Source: Cylicocyclus nassatus (lineage: Eukaryota > Nematoda > Chromadorea > Rhabditida > Strongylidae). Taken from it: 64,000 nt of DNA. The notes under the pieces were generated by a model, which was not told the DNA's origin, ran no database searches, and saw nothing but the letters and a program-made list of their open reading frames with translations. Below, in pieces: positions 1 through 11,420 of the stretch (positions are counted from its first letter, which is position 1; each line of letters begins with the position of its first letter). Both the position numbers and the translations under genes were made by a program. Location: the NCBI GenBank assembly GCA_958299035.1, contig CATQJL010000223.1:80431322-80495321 (forward strand), written 5' to 3'.

Positions 1-84
1 GACAAATAGTATGGAATGTTCGATGAACATCCTTCTCTCATGCAGAGAGGAGGCGCTTGTATGAAATGGTATAGTTTTAAGGGA

Positions 85-470
85 TTTGCATTTGCAAGAA
101 GATACAAAACATCTCACAAAAAGAAGCCATTCGAGCTTCGCCAATCGCTGGTACAGACCTAGCGACGGCGACATCGCTGGGTTTCAGCGAAGTCGCAACG
201 ATATCCCCGCTGAGGGTATGCCCGCCCAAAAAGGGCCTAAAACATACCTTCCTGCGATTCGTCGCAGCTCCAATATAATACAGACGCGGCGCGTCCATAC
301 AGATGGGCGCGCATGCGCTGCATACTTGGAACATGTGTCCGGGTTGGAAATCGCGACGCGACTGGAATCTAAGGAGGTATGCCTTGGGCCTTTGGCCATG
401 GGCCTACCTCACGCGATTCCGTCGCGATTTAGCAAAACTCCAATTGTTCATGACCCATCTTAAGGTATTC
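85..470. repeat. Imperfect inverted-repeat element, probable MITE relic
   Basis: The left half (about 185-280) and the right half (about 345-440) are diverged reverse complements. Both carry the theme TCGC-AACG, GAGGTATGCC, GGGCC and CGATTC-GTCGC. The stretch is richer in G+C than its surroundings, and overlapping ORFs on both strands are a by-product of that composition. No clean terminal repeat or target duplication could be fixed, so the borders are approximate. Confidence 0.35.
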
Positions 471-1632
471 TTAAATGTACGAAAGATAGGGTATTCTATT
501 AACCTACAGTCATACATGCTGGGCATTTGTGGTCTGCCAGTATTGAATTGAAAGACATCTAGCAAATTGCCAGATCGTTGCAACCACGTGAAGTATGCCC
601 ACGGCCTTACTCTGCCTATTATGTTTATACAATTGCTTGTTTCAAGTTGACTACGATCCAATCACTCAGTTTCATTCAATTTATACCAGATAGGTAAGCT
701 TTGGCGTCTACTCTTCTCCTTGGATGAAGCTTCAGGCGACGAAGGCGCCTTAGTCAAACAATGCAATGTAACTAAGATTTGGAGAGAAAGTCAAAGTGTT
801 ATAGTGGAGAAGAAAAAGCATAGCACAGCATAGCACCGCACATGCCTGAGAAGCTAAGAAAATATGTAGTTGACACCTTCTTTGTAGTTTTCCCATATGC
901 TTATGTTCTATTCAAACTTGCACTTTCAAAGAGAAAGTGAAAGCAAGTAAAATCAATCAATGAGACAGAAACGTAAGGCATATGAATTGATCTTAAGGGG
1001 ATTAGTTTGTGCACATTTCTTTTTTGTGTAAGATATTGGTGCCCCTCCTCCGCTTCGCAGAGACTCGCACCTGTTTTAATCTCCGTATGTTTTTCTCGTG
1101 CTCACATAATGATGACTCTCCATACTAGGAATTTACTTTGTTTCAACTTGACAGTCACTGCTAGAACAATAACCATTGCGCGCTACACCTCTAATCAAAA
1201 ATTTTTCATTTGAGTAGAAACGCGAAATATTGACGATCTTTTTATAACTATTTTTCGCAAAAAGTACAAGTTTTTTTTTGATAGCTGAGGTTGAAGCCCA
1301 TAGCTTGAAAACTTACTTGTCAGACAAAACCATGACTTTCCAAAAAGTTCAGTCACCGATTCAGTTTTGCGATCTGAGAGCTGCATGGATCGTGATCATT
1401 TTTGAGATCCGCCCTTAGTATCGGCTCATTTGCATGATGGACATACATACTTGTAGCGTACGTCATGCAAATATTTGGCGCGGGAATTCGTCTGCAACTC
1501 GCTGTGTAAATCTGTGAGAGACGAACATACACACACGCGCAAAAAACAGACTTATGAGCTTTATTATAAGTAATGTACAACAATTGAGAGTAGTAGTAGA
1601 CTCGGAATACAGTTTTTGCTGAACAGATTATG
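471..1632. other. Intergenic, no supported gene
   Basis: The stretch is A/T-rich with only short chance ORFs. No splice-framed exon, repeat family or RNA gene was recognised. Confidence 0.5.
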
Positions 1633-2000
1633 CTAATCTCTTACGATATCCACGTCGAGAAGTCCCATTTTACGCAATTTTAGTATGAGAGGAGATTCTC
1701 TAAAATCAAAGTCTTCAGGAATCTTCAAAGAATCAAATTTATTTTCTGCAAAAAAGTAGTAAGAAAAAGAAGAAATCTTACAGTGCCAATCGTCGTATTG
1801 ATTTTTCAGGTACTTCTGATACATCCTTACCCTTTCCGCCAACTTATACGCTTCAGAAAGCATTTTCGCTCGGCTGTGGTGGCACGATTTTGTTACCACA
1901 AGAATGGAATAAAAGCCTTGCTTACAGTCTTTGCTCTTCGCGCTCTTTCGTACGGCGAAGATCTTCTTTTTCTTCTTCCCTTGTAAAAGGCCAAACGATC
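1633..2000 (-). pseudogene. Possible two-exon gene remnant, unrecognised
   Basis: On the minus strand a reading frame begins in a Lys-rich run (GKKKKKIFAVRKSAKSKD), passes LSEAYKLAERVRMYQKYLK and reaches a GTAAGA donor near 1780. A TTTTTGCAG acceptor at 1746-1748 opens a last exon ending in FRESPLILKLRKMGLLDVD and a TAG at 1633-1635. The composition is protein-like and the splice sites look genuine. However, joining the two phases gives an immediate stop codon, so this is either a relic or a misread model. No family was recognised. Confidence 0.25.
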
Positions 2001-3045
2001 AGAACAATTGCATTGGTTTCCTTCTCCACATACTTGTGAATTGCCTGAAGAACACCACATTGCACAAAAAATTTTATTATCGAACGACCAGTCATGCTTC
2101 AACGTTGAAGAATAACGCTGAGTGCAAATTCACACGATACCTCGCAGGCTTCACTCAGCGAGAGCGCGGAAACCGTCAATTCTTGATTATTTTTATCAAA
2201 ATAGAAAAAAGTGGAATATAGCAACCATTTCTACCAGGAAGATGTGACTAATGTCATTGGCACATCCATTTTTGTAAAAGAATGAAAACTATGGCCCTAC
2301 CTAATGTCATTTTCCTATGATATTAAGTTGATGCTAAAATAATGGCCGATTTTCCAAGACTTTTTTCAAGGTAACTTTTTTCCATCAGAATATCTTCTTT
2401 GAAATACATGTGCCATACCACTGATAAGCTGTTCACATGCTCCATCCAATGTGGTCAATGCGGCTTCCACACTCATCTGTTATAAAGTTACTGAACTTTG
2501 AATGATCGCATCCAAATTCAGAATTTAGCATTCACTTTTTTGGTCAGAATTCAAGAGCGCATGAGCGGCGCTTCTTCAGAAATTTAGCTATTGTATGTAA
2601 TAGAAGTTGTCTATATTATGCATGCTTGACTGTATTTTTTGAAGTTATCCAAACTGAGATATCGGAGTCTCGACATCAGCCGTCATTTTATAACCCATAA
2701 AATTCTTTTGAAGTTTAAGATGTGATGTAAATGAATCTGCGCTATAGTGCGAAAGTCTGCTGCTTCTGATGGTTTTTACCGCACTACAAATTTGGACTTT
2801 TTAGAAAGTTATAGCACGTCAAATTGAGAATTCCCAAAACAGCCATTATTTTTGCATCAACCTAATAGTATGTTAAGACCACGCTTTCCCCTGCTTAGAT
2901 AACCTCCTGCTCGATTGTTCCCATCAATGACCTAACGTCAGCACCAGTAATATAAGCGGCGTTCATTTCGGTAAGGAGTATGTGGGAATGACTCCTCCAT
3001 ACACATCTGAACCCGAACTATTGCCATCGTGTCCCTATGCCAAAG
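2001..3045. other. Intergenic, no supported gene
   Basis: A/T-rich DNA with no exon-like structure, repeat or RNA gene that could be supported. Confidence 0.5.
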
Positions 3046-3264
3046 TACAGTCGAGTAGATTTAGCGGTAAATATAGTGTGCTTGCACAGAAGGTGAAATG
3101 CGGTAAAATTGGCGCGTGAAGAAATAGTTTCGACTGTGACGCCGGCCAATTGCGCGCGCAAGATACCCGCGCTACTACATGGCTACTTGTTCACGCGCAA
3201 ATTTCACCGCATTTCACCTTCTGTGCAAGCACACTATATTTACCGCTAAATCTACTCGACTGTA
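3046..3264. repeat. Hairpin MITE, family 1, 75-nt arms
   Basis: The arms 3046-3120 and 3190-3264 are near-perfect reverse complements starting TACAGTCGAGTAGATTTAGC, around a 69-nt spacer rich in GCGC. A diverged relative lies at 26971-27202. There is no coding capacity, as expected for a non-autonomous palindromic element. The superfamily was not determined; the TA at each end would fit a TA target site. Confidence 0.85.
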
Positions 3265-3360
3265 GTTGTTCGCATTTTTCAAAATTAAACCTAGTAGAGA
3301 GATTAATTTCTAAGAAACTTTCTGAACAATGCACTACAATGCACTGTAACACCTTCTTAA

Positions 3361-3715
3361 AGGCAGCGTCCAGGTAGATCTGGACCTATGGAGATTTTAC
3401 GTGGAAAGTACTTTTTGGACCCTAACTAAGGCACTGCCCAAGCGGTAGCGCAGGTAGTGCTTTAACGGCTGAGATATTTCCCTCGAAACTGGACCCCGCG
3501 ATCATATTCCATGGATTCATGGCATTTGCGCGTCAGGATCCACGCTTTGCGCCATGAATCCATGCGAAATACGATCGCGGGGTCCACTTTCGAGGGGAAT
3601 ATCTCTGCCGTTAGGGCACTACCTGAGCTGCCGGTTGGGCAATGGTTTAGTTAGGGCCCCAAAATTACTATCCACGTGAGATCCCCACGTGTCCAGACTT
3701 GCCTGCACGCTGTCT
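3361..3715. mobile_element. TTAA-type MITE (AGGCAG ends), copy 1
   Basis: The element begins AGGCAGCGTCC and ends with its inverse (GCACGCTGTCT). It is flanked on both sides by TTAA (3357-3360 and 3716-3719). Most of the interior is a second inverted repeat (GACCCCGCGATC against GATCGCGGGGTC), so transcripts would fold into one long hairpin. It has no transposase. TTAA duplication is the hallmark of piggyBac-type insertion, although the end sequence is not a classical piggyBac end. Confidence 0.85.
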
Positions 3716-4074
3716 TTAAGAGAAGAACGGGTCTATGACCGTTGCGGTCAACTAACCAAATACTTTGCACTTTGGGGTGGTTAGATTGGTACGAGCATGG
3801 AATTCAGCATTGACTTGGCAAACGGATATCTTTACCACACACGTATTCATACGTAGGCTTTTTGCAAAGTTGAATCCACTATATTGAAGGTTCCCTCGAA
3901 CAACTAATCTTTCATCCATCATACTAAAACACATTTTCATTAGAAAGCCATAAGCTCCAAAAGCTTTATATGGGCGCACTCAGTATCAAGCAAGCATGAC
4001 AGTGTATACAAAATATAAAAACAAATTACGTAAGTCAAATTTTCAAATAGAGGCTGTGAGATTCTAATACCTAC

Positions 4075-4584
4075 CCGCAAACTATCGTGAACACCAGTAC
4101 GATTTGTGCGAGATGTAACTCTATAGTAGAACCCAATATCATGACTTGTTGCATTGTTTATAATAAGAGTTGTGATGTTAGGACATTTCAAACGATCCTG
4201 AACAAAAACAAATGTAAATTAGCGATTACCAAAGCAGGCACAAACTGCTTTGTCTTCTTGCAATCCGTTCACACTTTTTGCCATTCAAATAAGGGCTCTC
4301 ACCTTTGACTGCTTCCTTTTTGTTGTAATGGGGCATTTCAGTATCTCAAATCTCATGTCTTTCCAGTCGACTGCGTAAATGTGTATCCAGCCTTTCTTTG
4401 ACTCTTCATCTTTAATATTGATTACTGCCGTTTCTCCTTGCTAAGCGAAATCATCGATGAATCACCCGAACGATCAAATAATTGGTTAAACTCTCACATA
4501 GACCTCCTCGATGAGAAGATTTCTTATTTTGGTTTTATGTGTTACTCCACGTGAAGTCTCAAACAATATCGTAACCCAGACCAT
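4075..4584 (-). CDS. Ig-like domain protein, partial (three exons)
   Basis: Three minus-strand exons join in phase 0: 4498-4584, 4303-4440 and 4075-4197. Their introns begin GTGAGAG, GTGAGAG and GTAGGT and end TAG and CAG. The first exon begins at a Met followed by a short hydrophobic run (MVWVTILFE). Exon 2 carries QGETAVINI and W-K-D. Exon 3 carries TTLIINNATSHDIGFYYRV, the F-strand signature of an immunoglobulin fold (L.I.NAT..D.G.Y.C), but with Arg where the conserved Cys normally sits. The 3' end is unresolved: the next plausible acceptor, near 3921, gives a stop after three codons. Missing exons and the lost Cys make this either a divergent secreted or receptor ectodomain or a decaying gene. 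The Ig call is inference from pattern only. Confidence 0.5.
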
Positions 4585-4885
4585 GAAAAAAGATGTGAAA
4601 AGCTGAAAAAAACAAATTCACAGTTTTCGCTTGTAAAATCTCAAACTCGAGTTTGTGTCCCATATTCACTTGCTAAGCATGAATATTTAGACGGTCCAAA
4701 TTGGTATATTTGTTCGCGGATTCTGCTTACCGCTAAAGTCCTCGATGTAACAATTACGTGTATGTTTTCCGCTTACAATTAAATTCATTTAACAATCTTG
4801 CAGATCCTGGCCTCAAATTTCGAAGGATCTAAACACCACTTTGTTCCTACTACCATACCAAATATGTTCTTTCTTCTTTCAACAG

Positions 4886-6088
4886 CGGCAAGAATCCAGT
4901 TTAGACAACTATCAGGGCCCGGCATAAGGTGGGCAAATGACAAGCTGGAAATCGTTTTAAGCCAAAAAGCAAAAGGGATATCGTTTTTGCGGGATCCGGG
5001 GCGGAGCCCCGGAAGAAGATTCTAAGTGCAAGCAAAAGAAGCTCGAATCATGCTTACCTTACATCTAATTCATTGGGAGATATGTAGCTTTCATAAACCT
5101 TAACACACAGCAGAGTTCGCGCGCGCTACGCCGCGTTGCCGCTAATTGCCGCGTGTGCGACGTTGCATGAGCGATGCCGTTGAACAGCATGATTAGATGA
5201 TCAGTTCTCAATTCAGGAGTAACGATACAGCACCAAACTATGTAAGCGAACGAAGAGAGGCTAGTAGAAACAAAGTATGAAGTATTATGAAAAACTTATG
5301 TGAATGAAGAGCGTGCTTAACTAATTTCCAAATTCGGTCGGCAATTGCCGACCTAATGCGCACCTGAGGTGGGCAAAACTCTCAATTCACATAATTTTTT
5401 CAAAGTTTTTACATAAATGTGTTGTGCACCTAAGGTTTACTATATGTTGAGATTTTGGTTTCGAAACTCCTCCTCTTGTCTTGGTTAGAGCCCAAAATCG
5501 CATCAGCAGCCTAGCTTTCTAAAATGGAAAGCGCGCCCCAGTCAATCGATACGCGCGCGAACGGCGTCTCTCAGTCCTATGGCTGCGTTACTTTGATATT
5601 TTTCATTCCTTCATCATTTTCTTTGTTTATTCTTCTTCCTGTTTTCTATCTTGATACAGGCGAGGAGTAATTAAAGGAATTTGAGCATTTTGGGCGCTTT
5701 TGAGCGCTTTCAGGCGAAGTGTGGCCGGTGCTCTCGTTCCACAAGCACAAAGTGTCATTTTTGGGCTCAAGAGGGTATTCGTAAAAACTACTGGGGTCAA
5801 AGGGGAATTCGTTTTGGAAAACCCCGTCTGCCCACCTTGTGCCGGGCCCTGACAACTATTCGTTCCAAACGCTTACAGTGTTACAGTATTCCGCTTTACA
5901 GGCAGCGGTATTTGAAGAAACCCTTATCATGAAAGATTCTAATATTCTCAAAAAGCTTCGCAAAAAAAACCCATCTGATACCCCAAGATACGAATGACCT
6001 GCTTCAAACACTCAGTGAACGAGCTTTTCTCTATGCAGGCACTGACGATTGGCTGGAAAATGGCAAAAAGGAACGAATTTACAAGTTT
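4886..6088 (+). pseudogene. Unrecognised protein exon split by a hAT element
   Basis: A TTTCAACAG acceptor (4881-4885) opens a frame RQESSLDNY that stops exactly at 4912, the end of the hAT target duplication. It resumes after the second duplication at 5860 as SFQTLTVLQYSALQAAVFEE, then KDSNILKKLRKK. One base too many in an A-run near 5967 shifts the frame, after which NDLLQTLSERAFLYAGTDDW and LENGKKERIYKF continue to a GTAAGA donor at 6089. The continuity across the element shows that one ancestral exon was interrupted. The protein is helical and charged, and I do not recognise the family. The frameshift plus the insertion argue that it is dead at this site. Confidence 0.5.
4913..5851. mobile_element. 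Non-autonomous hAT-type element, 939 bp
   Basis: The ends are CAGGGCCCGGCA and its inverse TGCCGGGCCCTG. Both sides carry the same 8-bp duplication ACAACTAT (4905-4912 and 5852-5859), the diagnostic hAT target length. Shared subterminal blocks (AAATCGTTTT, AAAGGGGAATTCGTTTT) also occur in the 24424-28443 element. There is no transposase ORF. The intact duplication suggests a fairly recent insertion. Confidence 0.92.
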
Positions 6089-7884
6089 GTAAGATTCAAA
6101 GCATTAAAACAATGGATATATGGATATACTAAGTGTTGCTTCGTAGCAGTGGCAATTTCAACCAAACTTTGCTGAAATAAAACTTATGCGGAGCTGTGGC
6201 ATCAGCAAAGCCATCAAAAAACTTTGAAAGTTTATCAACTTTTCGATTTTGGCCCTTTCTTAATTTCAAGAAGTACAACTGGAGGCCACTTTCTTTTAAT
6301 TCTATGGCGAATATCTTATCTTAGGACGTTACTTGCTTATATTAATGACCTGTGAGCCAGTATCAGAAATTTCACAATCCATTCGCTCGTATGCGGGTAG
6401 AGTAACGAACTCCGTCATGGGCGTCACTTGCGCGGACTACTGGTCCAACACGATATGTCTTAGTAAGTACAAAGGATCAGTAGTCCGCGGAAACGGCGCC
6501 CACTGGCGGAGTTCTTTCCCCTATCTCCAATATTCGGTCTCCGTTTAATCCGAATTCAATTTTTGTGCGTTCTACAAATCAAACAATCTGCTTTTTTCAA
6601 AATTTTGGAGAGTAGATATTGGTGTTCCCATTGTGCACAACATAAAACTACTTTTATCATTTTTACTTTTATTTTTATTTCGGATGAGGCAAGACAGCAA
6701 ACATACCATCCAAACTTGAAAACTACCAGAAACTTTGGAGAGCAGAATAATTTTGATCAATTTGATATTTAAGTGTGGTGAAAGGTTCTAAATAGGCTGC
6801 TATAAATACGCACATGTTTTGTCGCCGGGCGCTGCATTATTGTCGCTTTATCCAGTCGAATGCACTTTACTGCAGGTTCCCCTGCTCACTTGAACTGCGG
6901 AGTGAAACTGATCAGAAAATGGAGTGCAAGTTATGAAGTTGCAGGTGGCTTGATTCACAATGGAGTTATAATTTGAGCGTGCGCAACAGTAGGGCTAAAT
7001 TAAGGGATGCATGGTTTTCGTGTGCTAAATCCGATACAGACTATATTTGTTATATTCGCATATACCAAACATCTGGTAAGGAGTAGTGAGGGGGCTCTAG
7101 GAAGGTTAAAGGGAACTTCGTAGAATTCTGCGAAATCAAGGGCAAACTCTTGGTTCCAGCAGCTGCTGAGCCCTGTTTTTTTTCTATATTTGGTCAAACA
7201 AACTTCATTCTTACCGGGGAGCACGGCTCAGACAACTATCACTTTTTTTGCATTGTCTTTAAACTAGCTTAGATATGCATAAGAATTTTTGATTTCCGAA
7301 AAACAAGGTAAATTATGACAGTTAAGAGATTAGCCTAAAACCCAGGCACGTTACTTTGTAAGTAGCAAAAACTTTCTTAACGAATATGGGAAACCTAGGA
7401 TTTCCTGTGCATATAGATTCTTGCGCTATCCCGACGGAAAGAGGGATACGATAACCTTTAACCCTACCACTGAACTATTAATTACCCATGTTTTACCCTA
7501 ACTCATTGTCTAAAATGTAATTTCAAGAGTAACACAACTACTGTGCTTGTCATAATCTCGAAAAAGGTGAGAAGGGGAGAAAGCAGGCGTTCTAATTGTG
7601 AACAAAACAACTTAAGGGAATACTAAATGATCTGGAGCTTACGGTCCAAACGAACATATATGGTACCTACTTATAAAACAAGTGGCCATGTTCTCCAAGG
7701 TAACACTATGTAATGAGTCTGAAGCTACTTTCTTATGGTCAAGTAGGTATAGCATTTTTTGCGAGACAATTCATCGTGAAAACGCTTTATGGTAACTTTA
7801 GTTTCTCAGGATCAATTGGCAAGACTTGGAATTTTTCAACAGGTTGCGCAGTAAATGTAACAGCGAGATAAGTTCAATTGGTAG
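6089..7884. other. Intergenic, one hairpin, no supported gene
   Basis: Apart from the hairpin at 6395-6526 the stretch is A/T-rich. It carries only short ORFs with no shared splice phase or recognisable motif. Confidence 0.45.
6395..6526. repeat. Short hairpin element
   Basis: The left arm (GGGTAGAGTAACGAACTCCG, then GCGGACTACTGGTCC) and the right arm (GGATCAGTAGTCCGCG, then CGGAGTTCTTTCCCC) are reverse complements with a few mismatches. It reads as a small MITE; no target duplication was identified. Confidence 0.6.
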
Positions 7885-7892
7885 TTGAATGG

Positions 7893-7898
7893 TTTATT
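7893..7898 (-). promoter_or_regulatory. Poly(A) signal of the collagen gene
   Basis: TTTATT on the plus strand reads AATAAA on the collagen strand, about 60 nt past its stop codon. The collagen pseudogene keeps the same site near 23770. Confidence 0.6.
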
Positions 7899-7958
7899 AT
7901 CTGTGAATGACTATGACTGAACACATTCACAGATGTCTACGAAAATATTGACCATTGT

Positions 7959-8926
7959 TTAGTGCTTGGCCATCTTTGCAACCACCACCTTCTTGCGGGC
8001 AGCAGCTGCAGAGCGAGGTGGGCAAGGGCAGTAAGCAGCGTCTTGTCCGGGCTGTCCTGGGTTTCCGGGCTGTCCAGGCTGTCCGTCTGGTCCAGGGTTA
8101 CCAGGAGCTCCAGGCTGTCCAGGTGGTCCGGGTGGTCCTTGGTTTCCGGGTTGTCCAGGCTGTCCTGGGCCTCCATTTTGTCCTGGTGATCCCTGTGGTC
8201 CAGCTGGTCCTGGGCCTCCGGGAGTTCCTGATCCACTGGTTCCGTCTTGTCCTGGGTTTCCTGGCTGTCCGTCTTGTCCTGGGTTTCCTGGTGCTCCAGC
8301 ATCTCCAAGTGGTCCAACTGGTCCAGGTTGACCATCGTTTCCTGGGCCTCCGGGGTTTCCTGGCTGTCCAGCAGGTCCGGGTTGTCCAGGCTGTCCATCT
8401 GGTCCAGGTGGTCCTGGTGGTCCTGGTGGGCAGGTGATGCATCCAGTGTTTGATCCTGGGCATCTGATGGGAGCGTATGTGACGGTGTTGTCTGGTCCTG
8501 GTGGTCCTGGGTTTCCGGGCTGTCCTAAAATATCAGCACCATAGATTCTTGACGCCAAAAAATAAACCTCTTGAGCAACGTACCGGGCTGTCCTGGCTGT
8601 CCTGGTGGTCCCGGAGGTCCTGGTGGGCAGTTGACGGTGGGAGTTGTGCACTGGCAGTATGATGGAAGGGCCTGCTTCTTTGAACGGAAGATGGAGTTGA
8701 AGGGGTTCTCACGAGGCTTGGTTGGGGGAGCAACGGTGACTTGGAAGTCCATCATCTGGGCCCATGCGGAGTCGGTCTCGACACGGAACACGGCGACGCC
8801 ATCGAGAACCTCGTCATGGATCTCGTTGATCGTGTTGTACAGCGAAGGTACGACGATCAAACAGGCGACGATTGCTAGGGTGGAGCAAGTCGAAGCTATG
8901 CCAATGACGATTTTCTCCTCAAACAT
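7959..8926 (-). CDS. Cuticle collagen (302 aa)
   Basis: This is a structural protein of the nematode exoskeleton, secreted by the hypodermis and assembled as trimers. The exons are 8584-8926 and 7959-8524. A 59-nt intron (GTACGT...TTTTAG) splits a Gly codon in phase 1; the sum of 909 nt gives 302 aa. Residues 1-60 form a cuticle-collagen N-terminal domain: a hydrophobic segment ([20 protein letters not shown]), then [20 protein letters not shown] and DSAWAQM. Gly-X-Y tracts of typical cuticle-collagen pattern follow, interrupted by Cys knots (YCQC, CPPG, GCITCPP, and YCPCPP near the C-terminus). The tail is basic and ends KMAKH. The size and domain order are normal for the family. The start is the only Met before the N domain. 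A TATA box lies about 35 nt upstream, so the 5' leader must be very short or trans-spliced. No break was seen. The subfamily was not assigned. Confidence 0.95.
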
Positions 8927-8958
8927 GATGCTGGATGTGTGCTAGTAATCATTACGGG

Positions 8959-8966
8959 TTTTTATA
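8959..8966 (-). promoter_or_regulatory. TATA box of the collagen gene
   Basis: Plus-strand TTTTTATA reads TATAAAAA on the collagen strand, centred about 37 nt before the ATG. Cuticle collagen genes, which are pulsed at each moult, often have such TATA boxes. The assignment rests on position only. Confidence 0.5.
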
Positions 8967-9789
8967 GCAATGGCTCTTTGCTTTGACCTGAAATGAGAAC
9001 ACGGAATGGTTGTAAACTATGAGTAGGCGTTACTGCATTATTTTCAGTTTTTATCAAGTTTCTGAGCGTAACCATAATCATCCTCTAGTATTAGTATTGG
9101 ATATTCCCAACTTGCGTAATCTACTCAACAAACAAAATTTTGAAAATGCAAGCTCGCTAATACTGCAATACAGCAGATTATTTCTCTTATTCGCAGCACG
9201 GCAGATTACTCACGGTGAGCTTCATTACTAGAGTGGCTAGCTGTAGGTACATTAGGGGGCTGAAAATTTTTTGAAGGGAAGCGAGAATTTTCCTAGTAGG
9301 GCACGGCATTGGGCACGCCCTCCGTAATTACTTTTAGGATGCTTTCCGGATTTCTGCCATTCTAGGGCCTCACTGGCCGTAACCAGTCTCCGGAAAATTG
9401 TTTCACCCAGCTAATTCATATTTGTGAAACCGTCTCCAGTTATGTACAAATGAAAGAGGTCACTCGCGCAATATTGTAAGTCATGACAAACTGAAAATGA
9501 CGGTAGCGTGACACCGAAAAGAGGGACACTCTCAATCTCTCTGGGACCAACATTCCCACTGCTCGATTCCAGTTCGCGAAAGTGTTGATGTTTTGGGACC
9601 AACATTCCCACTGCTCGATTCCAGTTCGCGAAAGTGTTGATGTTTACTGTCCCTCTTCAATTACATCCCTTCCTCCCTCGATTCATGTTGTAGTTTGAGC
9701 GCCTTAGAAGAAGATGAACGAATGAATATCAAGAGCAGTGGCTAAATCTGCAGAAAGTGATTATAGTCATTAGTAGTGAAGTTATCTCT
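8967..9789. other. Collagen upstream region, no supported gene
   Basis: This is presumed regulatory DNA of the collagen gene plus A/T-rich spacer. The only structure is the tandem duplication at 9543-9646. Copy B lacks the whole block; its deletion runs from about 8297 to 9790 in copy-A coordinates. Confidence 0.45.
9543..9646. repeat. 52-bp tandem duplication, two units
   Basis: Two identical 52-nt units starting GGGACCAACATTCCCACTGC occupy 9543-9594 and 9595-9646. The perfect identity indicates a recent event or an assembly echo. Confidence 0.9.
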
Positions 9790-11420
9790 CTTGGAAATCA
9801 TCCTTCCCTATCATATTTCAGCCTCCTTCCGCTTCGTTTAACACTTATTACTATCCAAACTAAATATGGTTGAGTTTTTTTTCCATCTAAACAAATTCGA
9901 ATTGCTAACTCATACAGTAAGCCGCAAGCAAGTAATCAATCCTACAGGGTCAGGAAATGATTAAGACATTTTAATCACCAAGTGTCCTTGAAAGGAATTT
10001 CGATAAAACTTCAAATGTTGCGCTAAATATCGAAAATACGTCATTGAAGACTGGACTGACCATCAAAACTGATGAGCTGCTCAGGTATAGAGGGGAAAAT
10101 AGAAACCAGGTGATCCTTTGTTATTATATTATGTTGTCGAATCGAACGATTATTAGTGCATTGGAATGAATTTCAGCAAAATAAACATACAGCTCAAGGG
10201 ATATCATTACTAATTTAATCACTCCGATGATGTTTGGCTATCCCTAAGCAAGACTGAAAATTGGAGCTGTTTTTTACGTTTGCTTTCATGTGGAGAAAAA
10301 TCTTAACAGGTCGAGAAATGACGACTTTAAAATTGAAATTTCTATCAAAACCAAGTGTTGGCCAACCATAACTAAATAAGCCTAAGTGTGGTACGAAATA
10401 ATGCCGTTTCTCGTTATTTCGATTCCTTCAACAAATGCTAAATCTTTTACCGGGATCGATCTAATACTTAACAAAATTTGGCAAGCTCTACAAGATGGTC
10501 CTACATCAACATAAATACCACATGCCTGCGAAAGTCTAGCTGTAAATTAATGCCTTTGTATGCGCAATAGTCTTGGGAAAATTTTTGGCAAGAAATTTTC
10601 GAATTGGAGGCAAATGCGTATTTTCTCTACTTTTATTTCGCTTTGAATAAAAAATGCTAGCGCTTGTATGTTTGCATATCTTCACCCAACAATGACCACG
10701 TACGCTGGATTTTTGTTGTAGTTCAATTTCTCTTTTGTTATAGGTTTTTCTCATTGGCCTCAAAATTTGGATTTGGTACAATTTATATGAATTGTGGTGC
10801 ATTGCACCTTGGAGAAAATGCTGTGCTATATAAATACTACTCAGTTCTGAGGGAAAATAAATTTTGCAAGATTTTGCTGAAGTAGGCTGGATTTGTAAGA
10901 CAACATGACAGTTCAGCTCATAAATAAAGATCACGCTTCCTTGAAGGAATCTTCCCATCAAAATGCTTGAAGGTTAGCTGAGAGGATGTTAGCTGAGCAG
11001 AATTAAGAAAGTCACACAAGTTCTATACCGAAGATGAATTGTAAAAGTACAGGTACCTGAAACAATGATAGACATTTATGACCAGGTAAGCCTCTTCTAG
11101 AGATCAGTCATTGGAGGTGCTGAACTAAAAAGAACACTTAACCAAGATTTGGCCCCAACATATGAAAAATCAGAAAATGAGCAGGAGTGGAATACCCACA
11201 ATCTTCTAACATGAACATTATTTCTCTTGCATATCTATCTATCGCAATTTTCACACATCCATACTGAATATCAAAAGATTGGTGCAGTTATCGCGAACCA
11301 TCTTCTTTCATGGGACAAGATAAAAATGAAAATTTATTGAATTCCAATACACCGAAGAGCAAATTAATTCTATTTTGACATAATACTTCAACAAATGAAC
11401 TTGGGTGCTCGAAAATTAGC
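9790..11420. other. Duplicated intergenic DNA, no supported gene
   Basis: Most of this is shared with copy B (about 24155-24423 and 28444-29200). Reading frames are not conserved between the copies and no motif was recognised. Confidence 0.4.

Noticed and set aside
7955..8453. Plus-strand ORFs over the collagen gene
   Set aside because: The Gly-X-Y codon bias keeps antisense frames open. The sense frame has the N domain, Cys knots, splice sites and poly(A) signal.
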